Positions 22,103 through 31,761 of a DNA stretch of 62,561 nt are shown here, piece after piece; position 1 is the first letter of the stretch; each line of letters opens with the position of its first letter. The translations under genes and the position numbers were made by a program. Under the pieces are notes generated by a model that was given only the letters and a program-made list of their open reading frames with translations, did not search any database and was not told where the DNA came from. Source of the DNA: an uncultured Alistipes sp. (GTDB lineage Bacteria > Bacteroidota > Bacteroidia > Bacteroidales > Rikenellaceae). The stretch lies in the NCBI GenBank assembly GCA_900539755.1, contig UQDC01000015.1:1-62561 (forward strand), given 5' to 3'.

Positions 22103-22615
22103 TTAGTTTGTCTTGAATTTCATTTTGATCTGCGCCAAATCTGCATTGGCTTTTTCAATCTTTTTGGCAAGATCAGCCTTGAACTTCTGTACCTTTTGCA
22201 TCAGAGCCTCATCTCCTGTTGCCATGATCTGTGCTGCCAAAATTGCACCGTTACGAGCACCATCCAAAGCCATCGTTGCCACTGGAATACCTGATGGCAT
22301 CTGAAGAATCGACAAAATACTGTCCCATCCGTCAATCGAATTGGATGATTTGATCGGAATACCGATTACAGGCAAGGGGGTTAGCGCCGCAATTACACCT
22401 GGTAGATGTGCAGCTCCACCAGCTCCGGCAATAATCACTTTAATACCACGTTTGTGAGCGTTTTTTGCGAAATCCATCACCAAATCGGGCACACGGTGTG
22501 CTGACAGGGCATTGATTTCGTATGGTATTTCCATTTCATCGAAGAACTGGGCTGCCGATTCCATAATTTTGAGATCCGACGTACTACCCATGATAATACT
22601 TACTTTGGGTGTCAT
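22103..22615 (-). CDS. purE: N5-carboxyaminoimidazole ribonucleotide mutase
   Basis: 170 residues. VSIIMGSTSDLKIMESAAQF is the PurE opening, with INALSAHRVPD supplying the Ser/His pocket; IIAGAGGAAHLPG is the conserved glycine-rich loop, and GIPVATMALDGARNGAILAA the C-terminal substrate segment. It converts N5-CAIR to CAIR in purine synthesis. PurK is not in the window. Confidence 0.93.
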   Translation of the reverse strand: MTPKVSIIMGSTSDLKIMESAAQFFDEMEIPYEINALSAHRVPDLVMDFAKNAHKRGIKVIIAGAGGAAHLPGVIAALTPLPVIGIPIKSSNSIDGWDSILSILQMPSGIPVATMALDGARNGAILAAQIMATGDEALMQKVQKFKADLAKKIEKANADLAQIKMKFKTN

Positions 22616-22839
22616 AAGCTCTATTTTTAACCGTTAATTGATCTTGAGACAAAGGTAATGAATATATGTCGGAACAAAATAATCCTTGTAAAATAAATAG
22701 ATCAAAATATATCTGGATTGATGTTTACTAAAAAAAGGTTAGCTTCAATGGAATTGTTTGTATCGCTACCATATGATCTGTGCAGGACCTATAAATGTTC
22801 TCAGATCTTTTCATTCGTTCACATTGCCTGTAAAAGTAC

Positions 22840-22847
22840 TATCTTTG
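22840..22847 (+). promoter_or_regulatory. -7 box of hpt-queE
   Basis: TATCTTTG fits TAnnTTTG, 75 bases before the hpt start. No clear -33 TTTG. Confidence 0.5.
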
Positions 22848-22922
22848 CAAAACGCAATCAGATGTGCAAAGTCACCATGCACACTAACCGAAGATTATTA
22901 CTACCAGAATAAATCAACCGCA

Positions 22923-23468
22923 ATGTCTGCAACCGTTAAGTTGAATGATAAGACTTTTCAGCTCTCCATTCCGCATGAGCAATTAATCAAAGCCATCAGC
23001 CGGGTAGGGGGTCAAATATCTCACGACTATGCGGATAAAAAGTGTCCTCTATTTCTTGGCGTGCTGAATGGAGCTTTTATGTTCATGGGAGAGTTGATGC
23101 AACATATCGATCTGAACTGTGAAGTCTCATTTATCAAGATGGCCTCATACAGTGGGACGGCCTCGACCGGCAAGGTTCAAGAACTAATTGGCTTGAGCAA
23201 GAGCATTGAAGGCCGTCACGTCATCATTGTGGAAGATATTGTGGATACGGGTGGCAGTATTGATCACCTATTTAAAGTGCTAACTGCTCACAAGCCAGCT
23301 TCGATCGCCGTCGCTACGTTGCTTTTTAAGCCGGACAGCTATCGTAAAACATACAAAATAGACTACCCAGCTTTGGAAATACCTGATAAATTTATCGTGG
23401 GTTTTGGATTGGATTACAATCAGTTGGGACGCAATCTAAAAGACATCTATGAACTTGCAACAGAATAA
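22923..23468 (+). CDS. hpt: Hypoxanthine phosphoribosyltransferase
   Basis: 181 residues from ATG 22923; a longer in-frame extension lies across the promoter and lacks family similarity. LFLGVLNGAFMFMGELM is the N-terminal PRTase segment, IIVEDIVDTGGSIDHL the PRPP-binding loop and IVGFGLDYNQLGRNL the C-terminal lid. It salvages hypoxanthine and guanine. Overlaps queE by 20 bases, suggesting co-translation. Confidence 0.92.
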   Translation: MSATVKLNDKTFQLSIPHEQLIKAISRVGGQISHDYADKKCPLFLGVLNGAFMFMGELMQHIDLNCEVSFIKMASYSGTASTGKVQELIGLSKSIEGRHVIIVEDIVDTGGSIDHLFKVLTAHKPASIAVATLLFKPDSYRKTYKIDYPALEIPDKFIVGFGLDYNQLGRNLKDIYELATE

Positions 23469-24087
23469 TTCCGACCTGCTGGAAGGCGGACGTCGTCTTC
23501 CTCTGGTTGAAGATTTTTATACGATTCAGGGGGAAGGTTTTCACACAGGTAAACCTGCCTATTTTATTCGTTTGGGAGGATGCGATGTAGGCTGTCGCTG
23601 GTGCGATGCAAAAATGACCTGGAATCCTAAACTGTTTCCACCAGTCGATGTTGATGACATTGTCAAAAGAGCGTGCAGCTATCCAGCTCAAGCAATTGTG
23701 ATTACCGGAGGTGAGCCATCTTCTTATCCGCTCGACTATTTGACTCAAGCGTTAACCGATCGTGGTTTACAAATATTTCTTGAAACATCAGGTGCCCATG
23801 AATTAACCGGGCGTTTTGATTGGATCTGCCTGTCTCCCAAAAAACAGCATCCACCCGTTGCATCTATTTTTCCTCGGGCCGATGAATTGAAAGTGATTGT
23901 CGAGACCGAACAGGATTTTGTGTGGGCAGAAGAGAATGCAGCAAAAGTCAGTGAAAAGTGTCGCCTCTACCTACAACCCGAATGGAGCCGCTTCGACGAA
24001 ATGATCGAACGGATTGTGGAGTATGTCAAAGTCAATCCAAAATGGAATATTTCAGTGCAAACACATAAGTATATGCGCATTCCATAG
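23449..24087 (+). CDS. queE: 7-carboxy-7-deazaguanine synthase
   Basis: 212 residues. A radical SAM enzyme with Cys45, Cys49 and Cys52 in GGCDVGCRWCDAKMTW; FYTIQGEGFHTGKPAYFIRL precedes it and AIVITGGEPSSYPLD carries the SAM GGE motif. QueE forms CDG from 6-carboxytetrahydropterin, a queuosine-pathway step. An ATG inside hpt is used; downstream starts would lose the FYTIQGEG segment, supporting the overlap. Confidence 0.88.
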   Translation: MNLQQNNSDLLEGGRRLPLVEDFYTIQGEGFHTGKPAYFIRLGGCDVGCRWCDAKMTWNPKLFPPVDVDDIVKRACSYPAQAIVITGGEPSSYPLDYLTQALTDRGLQIFLETSGAHELTGRFDWICLSPKKQHPPVASIFPRADELKVIVETEQDFVWAEENAAKVSEKCRLYLQPEWSRFDEMIERIVEYVKVNPKWNISVQTHKYMRIP

Positions 24088-24095
24088 GATTACCT

Positions 24096-24386
24096 CTACT
24101 CTTTGATGATATAAATTGTTTCTCCTTTACGTTTCATCAGATAGTGCTCACGAGCATAACGCTCCAAGGAGTCATTATTTTTAAGATTCTCCAAAATTGT
24201 ACTATCCTGTGTGATTTTTTGCTGATAATAGTCCCGCTGAGATTCCAACTCTTTTAATTGTTGATTCAGCTTCCACACTTCGATCAGATTATTCTTGTCA
24301 AATACAGCGATCAGCAATACAAATATTACGATCGAGATCACCCATAGTCTTCGATCTTTTAAAAAATTATTGACAGAAAATCTCAC
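24096..24386 (-). CDS. ftsB: FtsB/DivIC-like septum formation protein
   Basis: 96 residues from a GTG. A single membrane helix (RRLWVISIVIFVLLIAVFDK) is followed by a coiled coil (VWKLNQQLKELESQRDYYQQ) and the conserved ending YAREHYLMKRKGE, the FtsB/DivIC signature. It belongs to the divisome bridging FtsL/FtsQ. Convergent with queE; only 8 bases separate the two stops. Confidence 0.75.
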   Translation of the reverse strand: MRFSVNNFLKDRRLWVISIVIFVLLIAVFDKNNLIEVWKLNQQLKELESQRDYYQQKITQDSTILENLKNNDSLERYAREHYLMKRKGETIYIIKE

Positions 24387-24440
24387 GATGGCAAACGTTT
24401 TAGCAAATATACGATTTATCTCTCTTTTTCCCCATCCATT

Positions 24441-25244
24441 TTACCACCAGCGATAGAAATGGTGAACAGGTCCATGTCCATGCCCGGTTTGAAAATCGCT
24501 GCCAGCAACAATAGCACCGTGCAGAAACTCTTCCGCTTGACGGATCGCCTCCTTTAAAGGGTATCCCAAGGCCAAATAGGAGGCTATCGCCGAGGAGAGG
24601 GTACAGCCTGTTCCATGTGTATTTTGGGTATTAATGCGATGATATTGATAACGATCTATAAATTGCTTATCATCATACAGATAATCCGTCAGCACATTTG
24701 AATCAAGATGACCGGCTTTGAAGAGTACAGCCTGCACTTTTTGACCATGAATGACAGATGCCGCTTGATCAAAATCTTGTTCAGAGTGAATTTGCACACC
24801 TGTCAGACAGGTTGTTTCGGGAATATTGGGCGTAATAACGGTCGCAAGCGGAAACAGATGTTGACGAATCGCCTCCAACGCTGCTTCATCAATCAAACGA
24901 CATCCAGAAGTCGATACAACAACCGGATCCAATACCACATTAGGAACGTTGAATTGCAGCAACAATTCAGCGATAGCCTTGACACACTCTGCAGTCGGTA
25001 ACATCCCAAGTTTAACGGCATCTGCACCGACATCTTCCAGAACGGCAGCAATTTGGGCTGCCACCATATCTGCAGGGACGTTATGTATAGCCCGTACTTC
25101 GGCTGTATTTTGAGCGGTAATTGCCGTAATCGCACTCATGGCATAACATCCGCACGCTGATATGGTTTTAATATCAGCCTGAACACCCGCGCCACCACAA
25201 CTATCCGATCCGGCAATAGTCAAAACCCTTTTATATTGTTTCAT
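24441..25244 (-). CDS. thiD: Hydroxymethylpyrimidine/phosphomethylpyrimidine kinase
   Basis: 267 residues from ATG 25244; a TTG at 25256 would add four residues. LTIAGSDSCGGAGVQADIKT is the HMP-binding start of ThiD, VLDPVVVSTSGCRL carries the conserved Asp, and TQNTHGTGCTLSSAIASYLA is the ribokinase anion-hole motif with catalytic Cys/Asp region. It phosphorylates HMP and HMP-P for thiamin synthesis. Directly downstream of thiL, 12 bases from its stop. Confidence 0.93.
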   Translation of the reverse strand: MKQYKRVLTIAGSDSCGGAGVQADIKTISACGCYAMSAITAITAQNTAEVRAIHNVPADMVAAQIAAVLEDVGADAVKLGMLPTAECVKAIAELLLQFNVPNVVLDPVVVSTSGCRLIDEAALEAIRQHLFPLATVITPNIPETTCLTGVQIHSEQDFDQAASVIHGQKVQAVLFKAGHLDSNVLTDYLYDDKQFIDRYQYHRINTQNTHGTGCTLSSAIASYLALGYPLKEAIRQAEEFLHGAIVAGSDFQTGHGHGPVHHFYRWW

Positions 25245-25256
25245 CTGTTTCTTCAA

Positions 25257-26204
25257 TTAAAAATGAGTAAATCCCTTCCATTGAGGGTGAATCACATTGC
25301 CATGGTCTTTCCATATAATCTGATCTCCGGCAATGATTTTACCAATCGGGTATAGTGGAGTTCCGAAAGTTTTCAGATACTCCTGCTGCAATACAAGAGC
25401 ATCTGTTGCATTTGCCGTAAACAATAGACAATAATCTTCACCTCCTGTAACCGCCAATTCAACAGATGTATTAGTTGGTATCATATCTACTGAAACTTCA
25501 GCTCCACAACCTGATGCCCGTAAAATATGGCCAAGATCAGAGGCCACACCATCAGAAACATCCATCATGGCATGAACTGAAGTTTGTTCACTCAACCAAA
25601 CACCCTCTTTAATAAACGGTTTAGGACGATTATGTAAAGATATAAATGAGCTATCTGTTTTATCAGCCAACAGGTCATGAAGTCCCTGTGCAGATGCGCC
25701 TAATTCTCCAGTTACAAAAATCACATCATCTACCCGAGCATCCCCACGATGTTTAATGCATGAGGTAGCAACTTTGCCCATTGCGGTTACACTAATCGTT
25801 ATACGATCTTTAGATGAAGTGGTATCGCCTCCTAAAAGAGGTACGCCAAATTGTGCAGAGAGCTCCCGATAGCCCTCCATAAATGTTTCGATCCACTCGG
25901 CCGAACAGTTCTGAGGCAAGGCAATCGATAAAAAAGAGGCTATCGGAGTTGCCCCCATGGCTGCAACATCGCTCAAATTAACGGCAAGTGATTTATACCC
26001 TAAATCCTTAGGGGGCGTTTTTGTCCGTAAAAAATGAATATCCTCGACCAGTAAATCGGTTGTAACAACCAACGACTCATGCTCATTAAACGGTAAGACA
26101 GCACAATCGTCACCAATACCCTCACAACCGTGAGTGGGAATTGCAGCAAACTGTTCTCGAATCCATCCGATTAAGCCGAACTCTCCCAAACCACTTAACT
26201 TCAT
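25257..26204 (-). CDS. thiL: Thiamine-monophosphate kinase
   Basis: 315 residues from ATG 26204 (TTG at 26216 is possible). GIGDDCAVL near residue 30 binds Mg-ATP, MDVSDGVASDLGHI and GGEDYCLLF complete the ThiL/PurM-type active site. It phosphorylates TMP to thiamine diphosphate. Divergent from aroQ, with AT-rich DNA carrying opposite -7-like boxes between them. Confidence 0.92.
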   Translation of the reverse strand: MKLSGLGEFGLIGWIREQFAAIPTHGCEGIGDDCAVLPFNEHESLVVTTDLLVEDIHFLRTKTPPKDLGYKSLAVNLSDVAAMGATPIASFLSIALPQNCSAEWIETFMEGYRELSAQFGVPLLGGDTTSSKDRITISVTAMGKVATSCIKHRGDARVDDVIFVTGELGASAQGLHDLLADKTDSSFISLHNRPKPFIKEGVWLSEQTSVHAMMDVSDGVASDLGHILRASGCGAEVSVDMIPTNTSVELAVTGGEDYCLLFTANATDALVLQQEYLKTFGTPLYPIGKIIAGDQIIWKDHGNVIHPQWKGFTHF

Positions 26205-26288
26205 GACAATCGCCAATATTTAACAAAGACTTAAAATACTCAACCAAAATTTACCACAAAAATATGCGAAATATTCAATTCAGTACTG

Positions 26289-26296
26289 TATTTTTG
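26289..26296 (+). promoter_or_regulatory. -7 box upstream of aroQ
   Basis: TATTTTTG fits TAnnTTTG, 38 bases before aroQ. A minus-strand TATTTTTG at 26257-26264 could serve thiL. Confidence 0.45.
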
Positions 26297-26333
26297 TGGC
26301 GAATTTGAGTAAATCTGCAAATTGACAACCGCC

Positions 26334-26753
26334 ATGAAATTGTTGATTATGAATGGGCCTAACCTCAATTTGTTAGGCGTTCGTGAAAAAAACATTTACG
26401 GAGAACAATCATTCGAATCCTATTTTGAAGAGCTGAAACAAAAATTTCCAGGCATCGAATTGGATTATTATCAATCAAATGTAGAGGGTGAGTTGATCAA
26501 TCGTATCCATGAAGCGCGTGGTGTATATGACGGCATTGTCCTGAATGCAGGAGGATATACCCACACCTCAGTTGCTCTAGCTGACGCCATTGGAGGCGTT
26601 AAAGCCCAATTGCCAGTCGTCGAGGTACACATCTCTTGCATATTGGCTCGTGAGGAATTTCGTCACATTTCATTGATCGCACCAAATTGCAAAGGCTCAA
26701 TTATGGGTTTCGGACTGGATTCATATCGTTTAGCCATCCTGAGTTTTTTATAA
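26334..26753 (+). CDS. aroQ: Type II 3-dehydroquinate dehydratase
   Basis: 139 residues. MNGPNLNLLGVRE with catalytic Tyr (NIYGEQSF), SNVEGELINRIHEA and NAGGYTHTSVALADAI with the active His-type HISCILAREEFRH are diagnostic of AroQ. It forms 3-dehydroshikimate in aromatic biosynthesis. ATG at 26334 chosen over TTG at 26322 because it begins the first conserved strand. Confidence 0.93.
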   Translation: MKLLIMNGPNLNLLGVREKNIYGEQSFESYFEELKQKFPGIELDYYQSNVEGELINRIHEARGVYDGIVLNAGGYTHTSVALADAIGGVKAQLPVVEVHISCILAREEFRHISLIAPNCKGSIMGFGLDSYRLAILSFL

Positions 26754-26819
26754 ATGGGCTGAACTTTCCCGATTTTTCGACAGACACATAGACTAAGACT
26801 GATAAAAGACAGATAGAAA

Positions 26820-26838
26820 AGGAGGTTACGAACCTCCT
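26820..26838 (+). promoter_or_regulatory. Perfect hairpin before the pyk ribosome-binding site
   Basis: AGGAGGTT-ACG-AACCTCCT, an 8-bp stem with 3-base loop, 16 bases before the pyk ATG. It contains a Shine-Dalgarno-like AGGAGG in its first arm; a second AAAGGAGAA follows unpaired just before the start. There is no U-run, so it is not a terminator. Confidence 0.6.
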
Positions 26839-26854
26839 CTGAAAGGAGAACAAT

Positions 26855-28306
26855 ATGAAGAAAAGAACTAAAATCATTGCGACGATTTCTGATCAACGAT
26901 GCGATGTCGAATTTATTCGGTCATTGTACGAGGCGGGCATGAACGCAGTACGTATCAACTCTGCCCATGTGACCACCGAGAGTGCAGCACAGGTCGTAGA
27001 GAATGTTCGCAAGGTTTCAGACAGTATTGCTATTATTATCGATACGAAAGGCCCTGAAATTCGTGTTACCGGCATGGCTCCCGGATATGAGAAGGGGATT
27101 AAAGTGTTAGAAGGAGATACGATCTGTATCAAGGGAACCCAAACCGATGAGCCTTCAACCAAAGAGTGCGTTTATGTAAATGATTTTTCAATCTACAACG
27201 ATGTTCCAGTAGGAGCTGCCATTTTGATCGATGACGGTGAATTGGAACTGGATGTGATAGATAAAAAGGACAACGAGTTGATTTGCACCGTTAAGAACCA
27301 TGGTGTGATTAAACCTCGTAAAAGTGTCAATATCCCAAACGTTCCTATCAATTTGCCATCGGTAACCGAAAGAGACTACAAATTCATCAATTGGGCCATC
27401 GATATGGATGTGGATTTCATTGCTCACTCTTTCGTCCGTAAAAAGGAAGACGTGCTGGCAGTGAAGAAAATCATCAAAGAGCGCAACAGTACCATCAAAA
27501 TCATTTCAAAAATTGAGAACCAAGAGGGCGTTAATAACATTGACGAAATCCTGGATGAGACTTATGGTATTATGGTCGCTCGCGGAGATCTCGGTGTTGA
27601 GATTCCTGCTGAAAAAATTCCGGGAACGCAGCGTTTTTTGGTCAACAAATGTATTGAAAGCAAAACACCGGTTATCATTGCCACTCAGATGCTGCACACA
27701 ATGATCAGCAATCCACGTCCGACTCGCGCTGAAATCAGTGATGTGGCCAATGCCATCTATCAACGTGTCGATGCAGTCATGCTGAGCGGTGAAACTGCTA
27801 ATGGTGAATATCCGGTAGAAGCCGTCGAGACTATGGCTCGTGTTGCTGCAGAGGTTGAAAAAGACCATAGCAATCCCAATATCGAGATGAATCTGGTGCG
27901 CATCAACAATGAAATTACAGCTCAGCTGTGCCGGTCGGCGGTTCGTGCCACGTTAAATTTACCGGTCAAAGCGATTGTGATTGACACGTTGTCCGGTCGT
28001 ACAGGGCGTTATTTGGCGGCTTTTCGCAGTCAAAAACCGGTATTTGCAGTTTGCTATCGCAAAAGCGTTATGCGCCATTTGGCCATTTCGTACGGTATTC
28101 ATGCCATTTACAGAGAACCTTCGATCAACCATGAAGGCTTTTTATTGAGTATTCTCTACTATTTGGAAGAGAAGAAATGGCTTTCAAAAGAGGATTTGAT
28201 CGTTGTTTTGGGAGGCAGCTTTGGTGCAGCCAAAGGAGCTTCATTCATGGAGATTGGCAATGTTCTCAACCTTGAGCACAAAGCATTGACAAATACCTCA
28301 AGATAA
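26855..28306 (+). CDS. pyk: Pyruvate kinase
   Basis: 483 residues. TKIIATISDQRCD opening, SAH near residue 34 (INSAHVTTES), IIIDTKGPEIRV for phosphate/metal binding, and IISKIENQEGVNNIDEI, MVARGDLGVEIPAEKIP and VIIATQMLHTMISNPRPTRAE, which are the nearly invariant pyruvate kinase catalytic segments. It makes pyruvate and ATP from PEP. A bidirectional terminator follows. Confidence 0.95.
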   Translation: MKKRTKIIATISDQRCDVEFIRSLYEAGMNAVRINSAHVTTESAAQVVENVRKVSDSIAIIIDTKGPEIRVTGMAPGYEKGIKVLEGDTICIKGTQTDEPSTKECVYVNDFSIYNDVPVGAAILIDDGELELDVIDKKDNELICTVKNHGVIKPRKSVNIPNVPINLPSVTERDYKFINWAIDMDVDFIAHSFVRKKEDVLAVKKIIKERNSTIKIISKIENQEGVNNIDEILDETYGIMVARGDLGVEIPAEKIPGTQRFLVNKCIESKTPVIIATQMLHTMISNPRPTRAEISDVANAIYQRVDAVMLSGETANGEYPVEAVETMARVAAEVEKDHSNPNIEMNLVRINNEITAQLCRSAVRATLNLPVKAIVIDTLSGRTGRYLAAFRSQKPVFAVCYRKSVMRHLAISYGIHAIYREPSINHEGFLLSILYYLEEKKWLSKEDLIVVLGGSFGAAKGASFMEIGNVLNLEHKALTNTSR

Positions 28307-28331
28307 ACTAAGTTTTTGCAAAACCTATAAT

Positions 28332-28364
28332 AAAAGAGAGGAGCGATTCACACTCCTCTCTTTT
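28332..28364. terminator. Bidirectional terminator between pyk and buk
   Basis: AAAAGAGAGGAG / CTCCTCTCTTTT, a 12-bp stem with 9-base loop and T runs on both sides, in the convergent space between pyk and buk. Confidence 0.9.
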
Positions 28365-28405
28365 TTGTTTAACATGTGATAATCGGATAAACCGTAAATA
28401 TTCAC

Positions 28406-29485
28406 CTATGCGTACACCAACGGTTGCCGCTTGCCTTCTAAAACGGCCAATGCATTCTCTGCCAATGCTCGCATTTCATCTTCTCCTGCATAGATGAAAA
28501 CCGGAGCAATAAACTTCACCATCTCTTTGATATAGTCGCAGACATACGTATTATAAGCCACACCTCCGGTAATCAAAATAGCATCTACCTCTCCATGCAA
28601 CACTGCAGCCATGCTGCCAATCGTTTTACCAATATTATAGGACATGGCATCAATAATCTGCATTACCTTATGGTCTCCGTTTTTGCCCCGTTCAATTAAC
28701 TCTCCGACGTGACTTGATCCTGCCAAAGCAACAAGCCCTCCAGCACCACTAATCATACGGCGGACTTCACGATGCGTATATTTACCACTGAAACAAAGGT
28801 CAACCACCTGCCTTACAGGCAATGCTCCGGAACGTTCAGGAGTAAACGCGCTTTCACCATCCATCGCATTGGTTGCGTCAATTACACGACCGTGACGATG
28901 AGCTCCAATAGAGAGTCCTCCGCCGATATGTGCAACGATTAGATTCAATTCATCATAAGTTTTACCGATCGTTTGGGCATAGGCCCGAGCTACTGCTTTT
29001 TGGTTCAAAGCATGAAAAACCGATATACGATGTATTTGTGGGTGACCTGTCACACGAGCGACATCCTCCATCTCATCTACTACAACCGGATCGGCAATAT
29101 AGGCCTTAACACCGGGGATCATGGCTGCAATATCGGCAGCAAGCAGGCCTCCCAAATTGGAAGCATGATCCCCGATTTGAGAATGCAACAGGTCATACCT
29201 CAATGTCTCATTCATTTCATAAACACCCGAGGGAATTGGTTTAACTAATCCACCACGGCCAATCACGGCAGATATGGTATTTAGATCTATTCCAGATTTT
29301 TCAAGAGCCTTAACGATGATCTCTTTGCGAAATTCAAATTGATCTGTTACGCATTGGAAAGGTTGCAACTCTTCACAGGAATGGCGTAAAGTCTCGGCAT
29401 AAACCTCTTTCAAATTTTCGAAGACAGCGATTTTGGTCGAGGTCGATCCGGGGTTGATTGCCAAAATTCTATATGTTTTCTCCAT
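28406..29485 (-). CDS. buk: Butyrate kinase
   Basis: 359 residues. ILAINPGSTSTKIAVFENLK opening, VIGRGGLVKPIPSGVY, VFHALNQKAVARAYA, and IVAHIGGGLSIGAHRHG mark the butyrate kinase branch of the acetokinase family. ITGGVAYN near the end is also family-typical. It makes ATP and butyrate (or branched-chain acids) from butyryl phosphate. Downstream of ptb by 20 bases. Confidence 0.92.
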   Translation of the reverse strand: MEKTYRILAINPGSTSTKIAVFENLKEVYAETLRHSCEELQPFQCVTDQFEFRKEIIVKALEKSGIDLNTISAVIGRGGLVKPIPSGVYEMNETLRYDLLHSQIGDHASNLGGLLAADIAAMIPGVKAYIADPVVVDEMEDVARVTGHPQIHRISVFHALNQKAVARAYAQTIGKTYDELNLIVAHIGGGLSIGAHRHGRVIDATNAMDGESAFTPERSGALPVRQVVDLCFSGKYTHREVRRMISGAGGLVALAGSSHVGELIERGKNGDHKVMQIIDAMSYNIGKTIGSMAAVLHGEVDAILITGGVAYNTYVCDYIKEMVKFIAPVFIYAGEDEMRALAENALAVLEGKRQPLVYA

Positions 29486-29505
29486 GTACGAATTCAGTAA
29501 ATTTG

Positions 29506-30405
29506 TTACGCATTCAGTGCAGCCAATGCGATCGAATAGAGTTTGGATTCAGCTGAGTCTCCACGCGAGGTCAACACACAAGGAGCTTTTGTACCCACCA
29601 CCATAGCGGCTAACGGGGCGTTGCAAAGATGATTGGCCGCTTTATAAAAGACATTACCGGCATCCAAATTGGGCATCAGCAAACAATCTGCATCACCCGC
29701 CACAGGACTGGACAGATGCTTGGTGTGAGCCACCTCAGCAAAGAGAGCTACATCAAGGGCCAACGGACCATCCATAATGACATCTCCGAACTGTCCGCGA
29801 TCAGCCATTTTGGACAGGACTGCAGCCTCGATCGAAGACTCCACACCCGGCAACATCTGTTCACTCGGAGCGATAGCCGCAATTTTAGGACGTTCAATTC
29901 CCATAGCGCGGGCTGCCGAAATCAGATAGCGCACAAGAGCCATTTTTTGTTTCAAGTCAGGGTAGGGAATCACCGCAACATCCGACACAAGCAACAACTT
30001 ATGATATGCTGGAAGTTCAAACACAGCCACATGGCTCAATACCCCTTTAGGTGGCAACAAGCCATACTCTTTGTTCAAAATAGCTCGCATGTATTTATCG
30101 GTCGAAACGAGACCTTTCATCAATAGATCCGCCTCTCCGTCATTGATCATTTTGACAGCAAGATTCGCACTGGCGGCATCGCTTTCGGCATGAACAATAG
30201 AAAATTTATTAGGATCTACCTCCAAAGCCATGCAGATGCGTTGAATCTCATTCGTATCACCTACCAATATTGCATCAACGATACCCATATCGACAGCAGC
30301 GTTAACCGCTTCGATTGTATGTTCATCTTGCGCATAGGCAACAGCCATTCTTTTCTTAGGACGTCCCTGCACCACGGACACCAACTCTTCAAGTTTTGTT
30401 ATCAT
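29506..30405 (-). CDS. ptb: Phosphate butyryltransferase
   Basis: 299 residues, single-domain phosphotransacylase: MAVAYAQDEHTIEAVNAAVD near the start, ADLLMKGLVSTDKYMRAILN and a C-terminal GTKAPCVLTSRGDSAESKL. Length and the R-G-D-S end separate it from Pta (334 residues, next operon). It converts butyryl-CoA and phosphate to butyryl phosphate. Forms a unit with buk. Confidence 0.9.
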   Translation of the reverse strand: MITKLEELVSVVQGRPKKRMAVAYAQDEHTIEAVNAAVDMGIVDAILVGDTNEIQRICMALEVDPNKFSIVHAESDAASANLAVKMINDGEADLLMKGLVSTDKYMRAILNKEYGLLPPKGVLSHVAVFELPAYHKLLLVSDVAVIPYPDLKQKMALVRYLISAARAMGIERPKIAAIAPSEQMLPGVESSIEAAVLSKMADRGQFGDVIMDGPLALDVALFAEVAHTKHLSSPVAGDADCLLMPNLDAGNVFYKAANHLCNAPLAAMVVGTKAPCVLTSRGDSAESKLYSIALAALNA

Positions 30406-30442
30406 AATATTTCTCTGATTTTGGCTTTAAAAATAGAAATAA

Positions 30443-30476
30443 AAAAGTTCTCCCGGCCTTATGCGGAAGAACTTTT
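30443..30476 (-). terminator. Terminator after ackA
   Basis: AAAAGTTCT / AGAACTTTT with a longer inner imperfect stem, and on the minus strand TTTTTTATTT follows. It lies between ackA and ptb and would split pta-ackA from ptb-buk. Confidence 0.75.
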
Positions 30477-30498
30477 CATACAAATCGGGTCACAAAAC

Positions 30499-31716
30499 TT
30501 ATTCCGACCGTTTCTTCAACAGACGGAAAGTATCCGATGCGATAACTAATTCTTCGTTAGTTGCCACTGCAGCAACTTTCACTTTAGATTCGGGCTTCGA
30601 AATGACAATATCCTGACCACGAACCCCATCATTAGCCTGTTTGTCGAAAACGACACCCATATATTCCATATTCTCGCAGACGCGTTCACGTACTACAAAA
30701 TCATTTTCACCGACACCACCAGTAAATACGATCAGATCGGCTCCACCCATCAGTGCCGCATATTGACCAATGAATTTTTTGATTCTGGCCACAAACATAT
30801 CGAGTGCCAAGATAGCTTTTTCATCACCTTTTTCAGCAGCCGCATGAATATCACGCATATCGGATGAAATACCCGTAATACCAAGCAAACCAGATTGTTT
30901 GTTAATCATATTCGACATACGATCAAGGTTGAGTCCCTCTTTCTCGGCGATATAGATCAATGCACTGGGATCTACACTGCCGCAACGGGTACCCATTACC
31001 AAACCATCAACTGGGGTAAAGCCCATCGAGGTATCGTACGACTTACCATTGAGAATAGCCGTGATCGACGCACCGTTACCGATATGGCAGGTAATAATAC
31101 GTGAATGATCAAAATCCACACCGGTCAATTTACATCCCACCTGAGCTACATATTTATGGCTGGTACCATGGAAACCGTAACGACGAACCCGATACTCTTC
31201 ATAATATTTATAGGGAAGGGCATACATGAAGTTAGCGGCTGGGATCGTCTGGTGGAATGAGGTGTCGAAAACAGCTACCTGAGGTGTATTCGGCAACAGG
31301 TTCTCCATTGAAAGAATACCTTTCAAGTTAGCGGGGTTATGTAACGGAGCCAACTCAAAGCAAGCTTCAATCTTCTGCTTAACCGATTTATCTACAATAG
31401 CACTGTCTTCAAAATATTCACCACCGTGAGCTACCCGATGGCCAACTGCAGACAACTCATTGATATTGTGCAGTACACCATGTTCCGGATCTACCAGCGC
31501 CTCCAGGATCAAATTGATACCTACAGTATGATCCGGAATGCTTTTGGTCAGTTCAAATTGAGGTTTACCGACCGGTTTGTGTACTAACAAACCATCTGAC
31601 AAGCCGATGCGTTCAACCTGTCCTTTTACCAGAAGGGTATTTTCGTTCATGCCGTTCATTTCGATCACCTGATACTTGATCGAAGAACTGCCGCAATTCA
31701 AAACAAGAATAGTCAT
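30499..31716 (-). CDS. ackA: Acetate kinase
   Basis: 405 residues. MTILVLNCGSSSIKYQVIEM start, VGHRVAHGGEYFE, RYGFHGTSHKYV with the catalytic His, and GNGASITAILNGKSYDTSMGFTPV type segment (GASITA, DTSMG) and VFTGGVGEND. It makes ATP and acetate from acetyl phosphate. 45 bases after pta. Confidence 0.95.
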   Translation of the reverse strand: MTILVLNCGSSSIKYQVIEMNGMNENTLLVKGQVERIGLSDGLLVHKPVGKPQFELTKSIPDHTVGINLILEALVDPEHGVLHNINELSAVGHRVAHGGEYFEDSAIVDKSVKQKIEACFELAPLHNPANLKGILSMENLLPNTPQVAVFDTSFHQTIPAANFMYALPYKYYEEYRVRRYGFHGTSHKYVAQVGCKLTGVDFDHSRIITCHIGNGASITAILNGKSYDTSMGFTPVDGLVMGTRCGSVDPSALIYIAEKEGLNLDRMSNMINKQSGLLGITGISSDMRDIHAAAEKGDEKAILALDMFVARIKKFIGQYAALMGGADLIVFTGGVGENDFVVRERVCENMEYMGVVFDKQANDGVRGQDIVISKPESKVKVAAVATNEELVIASDTFRLLKKRSE

Positions 31717-31761
31717 TGTTAGATTGAAGTTGAGATATTTCTAGTTCAGGTTTAGTTTCGT

